From assembly GCF_052114605.1 (NCBI RefSeq), contig NZ_JBFRFB010000009.1, positions 95,757 through 159,756 on the forward strand: a stretch of DNA of 64,000 nucleotides, in the 5' to 3' direction. Position 1 is the stretch's first letter; every line of letters starts with the position of its first letter. Source of the DNA: Microvirga sp052114605. Its GTDB lineage: Bacteria; Pseudomonadota; Alphaproteobacteria; Rhizobiales; Beijerinckiaceae. Position numbers and translations under genes: made by a program. The notes below the pieces were generated by a model. The model saw only the letters and a list, made by a program, of their open reading frames with translations, had not been told where the DNA came from and did no database searches. Positions 16,662 to 25,368 of this stretch are shown here, piece after piece.

Positions 16662-17346
16662 TGCACCCAAGCAGCTTGCCTTCGACCTGCCGCTCGATCC
16701 CCGGTTCGGCGCGGAGGACTTCCTCGTCAGCCCGTCGAACGAGCAGGCCTATGGGCTGATCGAGAGCTGGCCCGAATGGCCCGACAGCATTCTCCTGTTG
16801 ATCGGCTCTCGCGGCAGCGGCAAGAGCCATCTGGCTTCCATCTGGGCCACCAACGCCCATGCCTGGACCGTCGATGCCGCCGAGATCACGCAGGACAAGG
16901 TTCCGCACCTCGTCTCGAACGGCGCGCTCGCCATCGAGGACATGGACCGGGGAGCGCGGGACGAGGCGGCCCTTTTCCATCTCCTCAATCTCGCCAGGGA
17001 GAAGAAGGCCGCGCTGCTCATCACCTGCGAGACCCCGCCCGACCGCTGGGGCTTGAGCACGCCCGATCTCCTGTCCCGTCTGCGCCTTGCCCCGAGCGTC
17101 ACCCTGGACGCGCCCGACGATGCCTTGCTCAAGGCCGTCCTGGTCAAGCTGTTCGTGGACAGGCAACTCGTGGTCGACACGTCCGTTGTCGACTATATTT
17201 CGCTGAGGATCGAACGCTCACTGGCGCGGGCTTCCGAGTTTGTGACGCTTCTCGACAGGGAGGCGCTCAGCCGGGGGCGGCGCGTATCGCGGGCGATAGC
17301 CGCCGAGATCCTTGGAGCCTCGCAGGAAACGGATGACAACGAGTGA
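16654..17346 (+). CDS. hdaA: HdaA, DnaA-related regulatory inactivator of DnaA
   Basis: 230 residues from the ATG at 16654 (MPDAPKQLAFDLP), overlapping the permease gene by 8 bases. QLAFDLPLDP near the start fits the clamp-binding motif (QxxLxL/F) by which Hda binds the DNA polymerase sliding clamp. The AAA+ domain has Walker A GSRGSGKSH (51-59), Walker B LAIEDMD, and an arginine-finger region LLSRLRLAP. The DnaA DNA-binding domain is absent. Hda with the clamp stimulates ATP hydrolysis by DnaA and so prevents re-initiation. It is coupled to ppk1 by a GTGA overlap at 17343. Confidence 0.9.
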   Translation: MPDAPKQLAFDLPLDPRFGAEDFLVSPSNEQAYGLIESWPEWPDSILLLIGSRGSGKSHLASIWATNAHAWTVDAAEITQDKVPHLVSNGALAIEDMDRGARDEAALFHLLNLAREKKAALLITCETPPDRWGLSTPDLLSRLRLAPSVTLDAPDDALLKAVLVKLFVDRQLVVDTSVVDYISLRIERSLARASEFVTLLDREALSRGRRVSRAIAAEILGASQETDDNE

Positions 17347-19661
17347 AGCCCGATCAGAACGCCCTGGCCCCGAACCGTCGTGAAACCGTCGCAAAGTCCA
17401 AAGCAAAACGGAAGCCGGACCAGGATGACGCGGAGATCGAGGTGCGTAGCAAGATTGCATTGAAGGAAGTCGAGACCGTCAGCGAAGCCCCGCTGCCGAA
17501 GGCTCCGCCGGATATCGAGCTCGACGGCGCGGTGCTGCGGCGGTTCCCGCAGCGCTATATCAATCGCGAATTATCTTGGCTCCAGTTCAACCGCCGTGTC
17601 CTGGAAGAAGCCTCCAACCGCACTCACCCGCTTCTGGAGCAACTGCGCTTCCTGTCGATTTCCGCCGAGAACCTGGACGAGTTCTTCATGGTCCGCGTCG
17701 CGGGCCTGCGGGGGCAGGTGCGCTCCGGCGTGTCCAGCGTCTCGCAGGACGGGCTGACGCCACAGGAGCAGCTGACGAAGATTTCGGTCGAGGTCTCGAA
17801 TCTCGCTTCCGATCAGCAGCGCCGCTGGGGCGAGCTGCGCGAGATCCTGCAGGAAGAGGGCATCATTCTGGTCGAAGGGCCGGGGCTGACGAAGGCCGAG
17901 GCCTCTTGGCTCGAGGATTACTTCCTCAACCACATCTTCCCGGTGCTCACGCCGCTCGCCATCGACCCGGCGCACCCGTTCCCGTTCATGCCCAATCTCG
18001 GCTCGTCCATCGGGCTGAAACTGGTGCGCCAGAGCGACGGCAAGGTGCTGAATGCGCTGATCCGCCTGCCGTCGCGGGGCGAGCGCTTCATCCGCCTGCC
18101 CGATTTCGCAGAAACCGGTTCGTCGCGATTCATCGCGCTCGAACAGATGATCGTGCTCTACACCAGCCGCCTGTTCCCCGGCTACAATGTGCAAGGGCAG
18201 GGCGCGTTCCGCGTCATCCGCGATTCCGATCTGGAAGTGGAGGAGGAGGCCGAGGATCTGGTGCAGCTCTTCGAGACGGCGCTCAAGCAGCGCCGGCGCG
18301 GCAGCGTGATCCGTCTCGAGGTCGAAGCCGCCATGCCTGAAGACCTGCGCCTCTTCGTGGCCGAGGAGATGGAAGTCGCCGCGGACGAGGTCTTCGTCGT
18401 CGAGGGCATGATGGGCCTGCGCGATCTCTCGCAGCTCGTCGCGCTCGAACGCCCAGACCTGAAGTTCAAGCCGTACAATCCGCGCTTTCCCGAGCGCATC
18501 CGCGAACATAGTGGCGATTGCTTCGCGGCGATCCGCGAGAAGGACATCATCGTCCATCACCCGTATGAATCCTTCGACGCGGTGGTGCAGTTCCTGCGCC
18601 AGGCCGCGTGCGATCCGAACGTGGTCGCGATCAAGCAGACGCTCTATCGCACATCCTCGGATTCACCCATTGTCGCTGCGCTGGCCGAGGCGGCGGAGGC
18701 GGGCAAGTCCGTCACGGCGCTCGTGGAGCTGAAGGCGCGCTTCGACGAGGAGGCGAATATCCGCTGGGCGCGCGATCTGGAGCGCGCTGGCGCGCAGGTC
18801 GTGTTCGGTTTCATCGAGCTGAAGACTCACGCCAAACTCTCCATGGTGGTTCGGCGCGAGGGCAGCCAGCTCATCACCTATTGCCATGTGGGTACGGGCA
18901 ATTATCACCCTATCACCGCGCGCATCTATACGGACCTGTCCTATTTCACCGCCGATCCGGTGATCGGGCGCGATGTCTCGCGCATCTTCAACTTCGTGAC
19001 GGGCTATGCGGAGCCTGCTGAGCTGGAGCGCATGGCGGTTTCTCCGCTGACGTTGAAGAAGCGTCTCCTCCAGCATATCGGGGAAGAGATCGAGCATGCG
19101 AAGGCGGGACGTCCGGCGGCGATCTGGGGCAAGTGCAACTCTCTCGTGGATGCCGACATCATCGACGCGCTCTACGACGCGAGTGCCGCGGGCGTGCAGG
19201 TCGATCTCATCGTGCGCGGCATCTGCTGCCTGCGTCCCGGCATCAAGGGGCTGTCGGAGAACATACGGGTGAAGTCCATCGTCGGGCGCTTTTTGGAGCA
19301 CACGCGCATCTATGCCTTCGGCAACGGGCATGGGATGCCGAATCCGAAGGCGCACGTCTACATTTCCTCCGCCGACCTCATGTCGCGCAATCTCGACCGG
19401 CGTGTCGAGGCGCTGCTGCCCATCGTCAACACGACCGTGCACCAGCAGGTCCTCGACCAAATCATGCTCGCCAACCTGCTCGATAACGAGCAGAGCTGGA
19501 CGGTGCTGCCCGACGGCACCAGCCGCCGGGTCGTGCCTTCCAAGGGCGAGGAACCATTCAACGCCCACAAGTATTTCATGACCAATCCAAGCCTGTCAGG
19601 CCGTGGCAAATCCCTCAAAACCTCCAGCCCCAAGGCGCTTGCGAAGCGGGGACAACGCTGA
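17343..19661 (+). CDS. ppk1: Polyphosphate kinase 1
   Basis: 772 residues starting at GTG 17343, which overlaps the hdaA stop. A charged, unconserved 65-residue leader precedes the core RYINRELSWLQFNRRVLEEA. The catalytic His lies in LKTHAKLSMVVRREG, and YCHVGTGNYHP is the second conserved phosphohistidine region; QTLYRTSSDSPIV binds ATP. The enzyme polymerises the ATP gamma phosphate into polyphosphate. The leader is long and Lys/Glu-rich, so an internal start could be used in vivo, but no better ribosome site is seen. ppx follows one base after the stop. Confidence 0.95.
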   Translation: MKPDQNALAPNRRETVAKSKAKRKPDQDDAEIEVRSKIALKEVETVSEAPLPKAPPDIELDGAVLRRFPQRYINRELSWLQFNRRVLEEASNRTHPLLEQLRFLSISAENLDEFFMVRVAGLRGQVRSGVSSVSQDGLTPQEQLTKISVEVSNLASDQQRRWGELREILQEEGIILVEGPGLTKAEASWLEDYFLNHIFPVLTPLAIDPAHPFPFMPNLGSSIGLKLVRQSDGKVLNALIRLPSRGERFIRLPDFAETGSSRFIALEQMIVLYTSRLFPGYNVQGQGAFRVIRDSDLEVEEEAEDLVQLFETALKQRRRGSVIRLEVEAAMPEDLRLFVAEEMEVAADEVFVVEGMMGLRDLSQLVALERPDLKFKPYNPRFPERIREHSGDCFAAIREKDIIVHHPYESFDAVVQFLRQAACDPNVVAIKQTLYRTSSDSPIVAALAEAAEAGKSVTALVELKARFDEEANIRWARDLERAGAQVVFGFIELKTHAKLSMVVRREGSQLITYCHVGTGNYHPITARIYTDLSYFTADPVIGRDVSRIFNFVTGYAEPAELERMAVSPLTLKKRLLQHIGEEIEHAKAGRPAAIWGKCNSLVDADIIDALYDASAAGVQVDLIVRGICCLRPGIKGLSENIRVKSIVGRFLEHTRIYAFGNGHGMPNPKAHVYISSADLMSRNLDRRVEALLPIVNTTVHQQVLDQIMLANLLDNEQSWTVLPDGTSRRVVPSKGEEPFNAHKYFMTNPSLSGRGKSLKTSSPKALAKRGQR

Positions 19662-19662
19662 C

Positions 19663-21186
19663 ATGGACACCATCGTCCGCGAGGCTCAGGGGCGGCTCAA
19701 GATCGGCCGTCCCGTCGCCATCATCGATATCGGATCGAACTCGGTCCGCCTCGTGACCTATGAGGGCATGGCGCGCGCGCTTACGCCCATCTACAACGAG
19801 AAGGTGCTCTGCGGTCTCGGCCGCCACGTCGCGACAACCGGGCGTCTGGACGAGGATGCCTTGGACCGGGCGCTTCGCGCACTCGCGCGCTTCCGCGTGC
19901 TCTGCGAGACGATGCAGGTCTCCGACGTGTTCGTGCTCGCTACCGCAGCCGCGCGCGATGCCTCCAACGGACCTGCCTTTCTCGAAGCGGCGGAAAAGGC
20001 CTGCGGGCGTCCCATCAGCTTGCTGTCGGGCGCGGAAGAGGCGCGGGCGTCGGCGCTCGGCATCGTTGCGGGTTTCTTTCAGCCTGACGGGATCGTCGGC
20101 GACATGGGCGGCGGCAGCCTCGAACTCGTCGATGTGAAGGGCGCGACGATCGGGCAGGGCACCACGATGCCGCTGGGCGGCCTTGCCCTGCAGGACGTGA
20201 GCGGCGGTTCTTTAAGAAAGGCGCAGCGGATCGTCCGCGCCGCGCTCGAACGGGCGCCGGAATATCTCGAAAGCCTGCATGGGCGGACGTTCTATGCGGT
20301 GGGCGGCACGTGGCGCGCGCTCGCGCGGTTGCATCAGGCGGCGACGGATTATCCGCTCCACATCATGCACAGCTACATCCTCGATCCGAAGAGCGGACTC
20401 GACTTCCTTCAGCTCGTGGAGGGGGCCGACACCAAGACTCTCAAGGATATCGAAAGCGTCTCCGAGGCCCGCCGTCCGTTGCTGGCCTATGGCGCCATCG
20501 TGCTGGAGGAGATCATCCGCCTCGGGGAGCCGAAAGAAGTGGCGATCTCCGCTTACGGCGTGCGTGAAGGCGTGCTCTTCGACAAGCTCGATCCTGAGAC
20601 TCAGAAGCGCGATCCGCTGATTGCCGCGGCGAGCGACCTGAATCTGCTGCGCTCCCGTTCGCCGCGCCATGGCGAGGAATTGTGCGAGTGGACCGAGACC
20701 TTCATGAGAAGCCTCGGGCTCACCGAATCGGAAACCGAAACCCGCCTGCGCCGCGCGGCCTGCCTGCTCGCCGATATCGGATGGCGCGCCCACCCCGATT
20801 ATCGCGGCGAGCAGAGCCTCAACCTCATCGCCTATGGCGCTTTCGCCGGGCTCGACCATCCGGGCCGGGCCTATCTGGCGTTGGCGATCTTCTTCCGTCA
20901 CGAGGGCCTATCGCCGGACAAGGTAGGCTCGCGCATCAAGTCGCTCGCCGGTCCGCGCTATATCGAACGCGCCCGCCTGCTCGCGGCCCTCATGCGCGTC
21001 GCCTATCCGGTCTCGGTCTCCATGGAGGGCATTCTCCCGCAGGCCTCCTTGCGCGCACGCGGCAGTCAGGTTGTGCTGCAACTCCCATCCCACATGCAGG
21101 ACCTCGCCAACGAGCGCCTGGGCGGCCGCATGAAAGCCCTCGGCAAGCTCCTCAATATGGAGCCGGTGATCGAGATCGGGGCATAA
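19663..21186 (+). CDS. ppx: Exopolyphosphatase / guanosine pentaphosphate phosphatase
   Basis: 507 residues from the ATG at 19663, one base after the ppk1 stop; an in-frame ATG at 19603 lies within ppk1. The actin-like ATPase fold shows AIIDIGSNSVRLVTYEG (phosphate 1), LSGAEEARASALGI, the DMGGGSLELVD phosphate 2 loop and TTMPLGGLAL. The C-terminal HD-like domain contains LLADIGWRAHPDYRGEQ. It splits terminal phosphate from polyphosphate and possibly pppGpp. Being paired with ppk1 suggests joint control of polyphosphate level. No clear terminator follows. Confidence 0.93.
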   Translation: MDTIVREAQGRLKIGRPVAIIDIGSNSVRLVTYEGMARALTPIYNEKVLCGLGRHVATTGRLDEDALDRALRALARFRVLCETMQVSDVFVLATAAARDASNGPAFLEAAEKACGRPISLLSGAEEARASALGIVAGFFQPDGIVGDMGGGSLELVDVKGATIGQGTTMPLGGLALQDVSGGSLRKAQRIVRAALERAPEYLESLHGRTFYAVGGTWRALARLHQAATDYPLHIMHSYILDPKSGLDFLQLVEGADTKTLKDIESVSEARRPLLAYGAIVLEEIIRLGEPKEVAISAYGVREGVLFDKLDPETQKRDPLIAAASDLNLLRSRSPRHGEELCEWTETFMRSLGLTESETETRLRRAACLLADIGWRAHPDYRGEQSLNLIAYGAFAGLDHPGRAYLALAIFFRHEGLSPDKVGSRIKSLAGPRYIERARLLAALMRVAYPVSVSMEGILPQASLRARGSQVVLQLPSHMQDLANERLGGRMKALGKLLNMEPVIEIGA

Positions 21187-21287
21187 GGCTTCACGGGGAT
21201 TTGATTTTTTTGAAAGGCCGGTGCAACCTCAGGTGATCTGGTGAGCCCCGGTCAAAACAAGAAGGTGGGGCACAGTGGGAGTGACTT

Positions 21288-21911
21288 ATGAGCCTTATCA
21301 ACCTGTCCGCTGTTCAGAATGCCGAGCATTCCCGCGAACCCTACGATCACCTTTTGACGTCCGGCTTCCTGAAAAAGGAGGCCATCGAGGATATCCGGCG
21401 AGATTTTCCGCAAATCGACAAGCCCGGTTATCTGACCGTCGATGAGGTCAATCTCCATGGCCGCTTCAAGCAGCTCATCGAGGAACTCGAAGGCCCCGAG
21501 CTGACTGCGGCCCTGTCGGAAAAGTTCGGGATCGATCTGAGCCCCTTTCCGCGACTCACCACCATCATGAAGCGCTCGCAGCCGAAATACGGCGCGATCC
21601 ATACGGACGGCCCGTCCAAGGTCATGACCATGCTCGTCTACATGAACGACGAGTGGGAGCAGGACGAGGGTGGACGCCTGCGCGTGCTCTATGACGGAAA
21701 GAACTTCGAGCCCTACAAGCTCGAGGTGCCGCCGGTCATGGGCACCATGTTCGCCTTCCTGCGCTCCGACAATTCCTGGCACGGTCACCTGCCGTTCTCC
21801 GGCGAGCGCCGCGTCATCCAGATCGCCTGGGTAAAGAGTCAGGCCGATGTGGATCGCAAGAAGAAGAACAACAAGCTGGCTCAGTTCTTCAAGGGCATCT
21901 TCGGGCGGTAA
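21288..21911 (+). CDS. 2-oxoglutarate-Fe(II) oxygenase family protein
   Basis: 207 residues. The double-stranded beta-helix iron site is visible: HTD at 105-107 (AIHTDGPSK), a distal His in SDNSWHGHLPF (His165 or His167), and Arg174/175 in GERRVIQIAW for 2-oxoglutarate. It belongs to the group of prolyl-4-hydroxylase-like proteins often found in alphaproteobacteria. The target is unknown and could be a protein or small molecule. It ends in a Lys-rich tail (DRKKKNNKLAQFFKGIFGR). A ribosome site GGGAG precedes the ATG. Confidence 0.85.
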   Translation: MSLINLSAVQNAEHSREPYDHLLTSGFLKKEAIEDIRRDFPQIDKPGYLTVDEVNLHGRFKQLIEELEGPELTAALSEKFGIDLSPFPRLTTIMKRSQPKYGAIHTDGPSKVMTMLVYMNDEWEQDEGGRLRVLYDGKNFEPYKLEVPPVMGTMFAFLRSDNSWHGHLPFSGERRVIQIAWVKSQADVDRKKKNNKLAQFFKGIFGR

Positions 21912-21988
21912 AGCTCTCTGGCGGCATTGGAAAGATAGATATGGCCGGGCTATGCTCGGCCATAAACTTATCACGGTCGGGCAGGGGC

Positions 21989-22531
21989 ATGGTCGCTGAG
22001 ATTGAAACGACTGCGACGCGCATCGTTTACGAAAACCGTTGGATGCGGGTGCGCGAGGACGCCATTCGCCGGCAAGACGGCTCGTCCGGGATTTACGGCG
22101 TCGTCGAGAAGACCGACTTCGCGATCATCGCGCCCATCGATAATGGCGTGATCCATCTGGTCGAGCAATACCGCTATCCGGTCAAAGGCCGCTATTGGGA
22201 GCTGCCGCAAGGCTCATGGGAGCAGAATTCCGATGTTGATCCGCTGGCATTGGCCCGTGCCGAGCTGCGCGAGGAAACGGGCCTCTCCGCCGACACCATG
22301 ATCCATGCCGGCCACCTGTTCGAGTGCTACGGCTACTCGACCCAAGGGTTCGACATCTATCTCGCCAAAGGGCTCAAGCCGGGGCAGGTGGACCGGGAGC
22401 ACAGCGAGCAGGACATGATCAGCCGCGCCTTCCCGGTCGAGGAAGTTCTGAGGATGATCACCGATGGCATCATCAAGGACGCCGCGACGGTGGCGACGCT
22501 AGGGCTGTTGCGGCTGAAGGGGATGCTTTGA
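21989..22531 (+). CDS. Nudix hydrolase, ADP-ribose pyrophosphatase-like
   Basis: 180 residues from the ATG at 21989, with CAGGGG just upstream. The Nudix box is near LPQGSWEQNSD through LARAELREETGL, keeping the metal-binding Glu pair of REExGL although the usual Arg before the first Glu is Ala. The sequence before it, FAIIAPIDNGVIHLVEQYRY, and the segment FECYGYSTQGFDIYLAKGLK after it resemble ADP-ribose or nucleotide-sugar pyrophosphatases. It probably cleaves a nucleoside diphosphate linked to another group. The substrate is inferred only. Confidence 0.87.
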   Translation: MVAEIETTATRIVYENRWMRVREDAIRRQDGSSGIYGVVEKTDFAIIAPIDNGVIHLVEQYRYPVKGRYWELPQGSWEQNSDVDPLALARAELREETGLSADTMIHAGHLFECYGYSTQGFDIYLAKGLKPGQVDREHSEQDMISRAFPVEEVLRMITDGIIKDAATVATLGLLRLKGML

Positions 22532-22548
22532 TCGGCATTGACCACTTC

Positions 22549-22802
22549 ACGTCATCACCGGCCTTGTGCCGGTGATCCCGATCACGTTGAGCGATGCGCT
22601 TTTCCCATCGGGATGGCCGGGACAAGCCCGGCCATGACACGTAGGGCTGTCGCGCTCACTGGATGAAGCGCGTGCCCCGACTCTCCGACCCCCACCCTTT
22701 ATCCCTCCCCGTAAGGGGGAGGGAAGCACGCGCCGCATCCTTTAAGGGCCAGACTCTTATGACGAGGGCTATGGAGTGAGGGACAAGCCCGGCCATGACG
22801 TG
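22549..22802. repeat. GTCATCACCGGC palindrome and CTCCCC-AAGGGGGAG palindrome
   Basis: 22549-22641 begins GTCATCACCGGCCTTGTGCC and ends GACAAGCCCGGCCATGACAC, with inner arms ATCCCGAT and ATCGGGAT. Near 22697-22722, TCCCTCCCC and GGGGGAGGGA form a second palindrome. A truncated right arm, GACAAGCCCGGCCATGACGT, repeats at about 22782-22801. No gene is present between the Nudix gene and rnd. Confidence 0.7.
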
Positions 22803-22822
22803 AGAGGCAGCTGCGCCAATTC

Positions 22823-23983
22823 CTAAGCCGACGCGATTTCCCGCAGCCTCACCCGTCCACGCTCTAGAACCAGCCCGAGCTGGCCGTTCTTGAGGGCGAG
22901 CGCCTTCTCACCGAACAGCGCGCGGCGCCAGCCGTGGAGGGACGGCACATCGGCGGCATCGTTCTCGGCGATGGCCTCCAGCTCCTCGACGGTCGCGACG
23001 ATCTTCGGCGCGACGCCTTCCTGCTCGGCGACCGCCTTGAGCAGGACCTTCAGCAGATCCACGACGGCGCCGGTATTGCCGCGACCCCGGCTGCGCTCAG
23101 GAACGGGGACAGTGGAGGGATCGCGGGAAAGGCCGCGCTCGATGGCTTCCAGGATCTCGCCGCCGGTACGGGAGCGCTCGAAGCCGTTGGGGATCGACCG
23201 CAGGCGGCCCAGGGCCTCGACGCTGCGCGGAGCGGAGGTGGCCACGTCGATCATCGCGTCGTCCTTGAGAATGCGTCCGCGCGGCACGTCCCGGTTCTGA
23301 GCCTCGCGCTCGCGCCAGGCGGCGACCTCCATGAGGACGGCGATCTCCTTCGGCTTGCGCAGGCGGCCGGCAAGGCGACGCCAGGCATTGTCGGGATCGG
23401 CCTGATAGGTCTCGGGCGAGGTGAGGATCGACATCTCCTCCGCCAGCCAGTCGAGGCGGCCGTTCTTCTGGAGCTGCGCCATCAGGGCCTCGTAGACCTG
23501 CACGAGGTGGGTCACGTCCGAGATCGCGTAGGTGAGCTGCGCATCGCTCAGCGGACGGCGGGACCAGTCGGTGAAGCGGGAGGATTTGTCGATCTTGGCC
23601 TTGGCGAGATCGTTCACCAGCTGCTCGTAGGAGACCGAATCGCCATAGCCGCAGACCATGGCGGCGACCTGACTATCGAAGAGCGGGGCGGGAACGATGC
23701 CGCCCAGGTTCCAGATGATTTCCAGGTCCTGGCGGGCCGAGTGGAAGACCTTCACCACTTTCGGATCGGCCATGAGCGCCATGAAGGGCTCAAGGCTCAT
23801 TCCCTCGGCCAGCGGGTCGATGAGATAGGAATCGACCGGATCCGGCCCTGCCATCTGGATCAGGCAGAGCTTGGGGTAATAGGTCGTCTCTCGCAGGAAC
23901 TCCGTATCGACGGTGACGAACGGATGGGCGGCGAGGCGGGCGCAGGCAGCGGCCAGGGCGTCTGTGGAGGTGATCAAGTCCAT
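22823..23983 (-). CDS. rnd: Ribonuclease D
   Basis: 386 residues from the ATG at 23983 (MDLITSTDALAAAC). The DEDDy exonuclease motifs are complete: VDTEFLRE (Exo I), FHSARQDLEII (Exo II) and LTYAISDVTHLVQVY (Exo III, with Tyr and Asp). HRDC-like helices follow, including AWREREAQNRDVPRGRILKDDAMIDVA. It trims 3' ends of tRNA and other stable RNA in the cytoplasm. It lies downstream of the WYL-like gene in the same direction with 79 bases between, so co-transcription is possible. Confidence 0.94.
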   Translation of the reverse strand: MDLITSTDALAAACARLAAHPFVTVDTEFLRETTYYPKLCLIQMAGPDPVDSYLIDPLAEGMSLEPFMALMADPKVVKVFHSARQDLEIIWNLGGIVPAPLFDSQVAAMVCGYGDSVSYEQLVNDLAKAKIDKSSRFTDWSRRPLSDAQLTYAISDVTHLVQVYEALMAQLQKNGRLDWLAEEMSILTSPETYQADPDNAWRRLAGRLRKPKEIAVLMEVAAWREREAQNRDVPRGRILKDDAMIDVATSAPRSVEALGRLRSIPNGFERSRTGGEILEAIERGLSRDPSTVPVPERSRGRGNTGAVVDLLKVLLKAVAEQEGVAPKIVATVEELEAIAENDAADVPSLHGWRRALFGEKALALKNGQLGLVLERGRVRLREIASA

Positions 23984-24062
23984 AAGGTCTTTTAGCTTAA
24001 GCTTTTGGTCTGTGCGACCCCTCCCGGTGCATGGCACGGACCCATAGGCACGGTTTTCCGCA

Positions 24063-24461
24063 TCAAATGGTGCGTCCGAGCCTTTTGAGCGCTTTTCTGC
24101 GCTCCTTCGCCTGCCGCTCGGCCCGCTTCATGAGCCAGTCAAGGATATTGCGGTCGACCTCGATCCCGGTCTCTGCATCCTCCAGGCGCTCGATCCGGTC
24201 CACCCGAAAGCCACGATACCCGTCATCGGCCATATCGATGCCGCCCAGAAGCATCTTGCCGGGGCCGACCTTCAGCTCACGCGCGATCACCCAGCGCCGG
24301 GTCGGATTTCCGGCCTGGTCCACGTAGTCGATCTCGAGGGCGCCATCGAAGGGATAGACATGCCAATTCCCCTCGATCCGCTCCTCATTCGGAGCGTTCC
24401 GGCCGGGATTCAGCAGGGCGGATGCAGGGTTCTGGATCATAAGGAAGATATGGGTATTCAT
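24063..24461 (-). CDS. Small WYL-domain-like protein
   Basis: 132 residues from the ATG at 24461 (MNTHIFLMIQNPA); the longer open frame reaches into repeat DNA and is discarded. Residues about 45-110 read like a WYL sensor domain: LEIDYVDQAGNPTRRWVIAR, then DDGYRGFRVDRIERLEDAET, matching the usual pattern of R-x-I, RxFRxDRI and G/E endings. The Arg/Lys-rich tail MKRAERQAKERRKALKRLG could bind nucleic acid. The helix-turn-helix found in full WYL regulators is missing. Family assignment is moderate; no target is known. It precedes rnd. Confidence 0.6.
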   Translation of the reverse strand: MNTHIFLMIQNPASALLNPGRNAPNEERIEGNWHVYPFDGALEIDYVDQAGNPTRRWVIARELKVGPGKMLLGGIDMADDGYRGFRVDRIERLEDAETGIEVDRNILDWLMKRAERQAKERRKALKRLGRTI

Positions 24462-24535
24462 GGTTTGTTCCGCAAGGGAAAAGGCGTTGGAAAATAAGGG
24501 GTTGAGGGTGAAAAAGGGGATGATCGAGAGGGGGG

Positions 24536-24766
24536 TGTCATCCCGGACGGAGCGGAGCGGAGATCCGGGATCGCGTGCAGGAGGTGTCAATATCCTCTGT
24601 CATTCCGGGGCGAGCGATAGCGAGAGCCCGACCCGAAGGGCCGCGCCGCAGGCGTCGAAACCCATAAACACCGAAGGTGCTGAATAAGGCTGTCCGGCTC
24701 GGAGTGCTTTCTTTCAATCGTCGCGGTTATGGGTTCCGGGCTCCGCTGCGCGGCCCCGGAATGACA
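24536..24766. repeat. CTGTCATTCCGG long inverted repeat (family B) plus flanking arm
   Basis: CTGTCATTCCGGGGC at 24597 and GGCCCCGGAATGACA ending near 24765 are the terminal arms. The inner right arm, GGTTATGGGTTCCGGGCTC, is kept, while the left inner arm is altered. Upstream, TCATCCCGGACGGAGCGG near 24538 belongs to the associated outer motif also seen near 6067. Related copies lie at 6124-6273 and 28051-28196. Confidence 0.7.
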
Positions 24767-24802
24767 ACGGTAATACTCAAGTGTCATGTTCTGCATTTGT
24801 TC

Positions 24803-24831
24803 TTGACAAAAGCCTTCCCCTATGGCTAAGG
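24803..24831 (+). promoter_or_regulatory. Candidate sigma-70 promoter before the aspS leader
   Basis: TTGACA at 24803-24808, a 17-base spacer, then CTAAGG at 24826-24831. A perfect -35 box is unusual in this GC-rich sequence. The -10 box is weak, as is common in alphaproteobacteria. Transcription would start near 24838, more than 500 bases before aspS. Confidence 0.4.
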
Positions 24832-25368
24832 TTCCCCGGTCCAGCTTCGCGAGGGACGCGCCCGAGGCGTCGGTTGCGGAGGCTGGATACGGTTCTGACG
24901 GAAAGGGGCGTCGCATCCCCGGACGGTCAGGGTTTCGAGCGGGGAGGAAGAGGCGCTGAGCTTGTTCGGGCAGGCTGCGTCGACGCTCCCCCAGCCTCGC
25001 CGGTGCTGGAGCTGGATCTCCAGGGCCGCGCTTGAACAAGCGCCGTGAAGCGTCTCTGAGGGTTCGTCCCTGATGGCGCCGGAGCGTCGAGGCCGGGATC
25101 GAAAAGCCGTGCGCGGGAGGCGGTTGCAGCTTCCCCTCCGGGCGGATCTCCCGTCCCGACCCATCTTCGCGCTCCCGCCAAGGATCGCGAGGCTTCAAAC
25201 CGCGTCCCGCGCGTCCCTCTCCACGACGGACCAAGCCAGGACTAGCCGGAAGCCACTCGCCCGAATAGGCGGGAACGCCGGAACATGCCCCTCATTTCGC
25301 CCTTCGTCCTTGACTTCCCCGGCCTCCCATGGATGTTGCGCGTAACTTCGAACCAGCAGGCTTTTTCC
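24832..25368 (+). other. Gene-free, self-complementary stretch upstream of aspS
   Basis: About 540 bases with no recognisable gene on either strand, although several GC-rich open frames cross it. It has many complementary arms, for example GCTTGTTC (near 24960) with GAACAAGC (near 25033), and CTGGAGCTGGATCTCCAG near 25006-25023. It could be a long structured aspS leader, a small RNA, or a degenerate repeat unit. It shows no RNase P, tmRNA or signal-recognition RNA core motif. The function is unknown. Confidence 0.35.

Noticed and set aside
16654..17346. dnaA
   Set aside because: Only the AAA+ part is present, with a clamp-binding N-terminus and no DNA-binding domain, so it is HdaA. No origin-like DnaA box cluster was seen nearby.
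24832..25280. RNase P, tmRNA or 4.5S RNA
   Set aside because: The universally conserved core motifs of these RNAs are not in this stretch.
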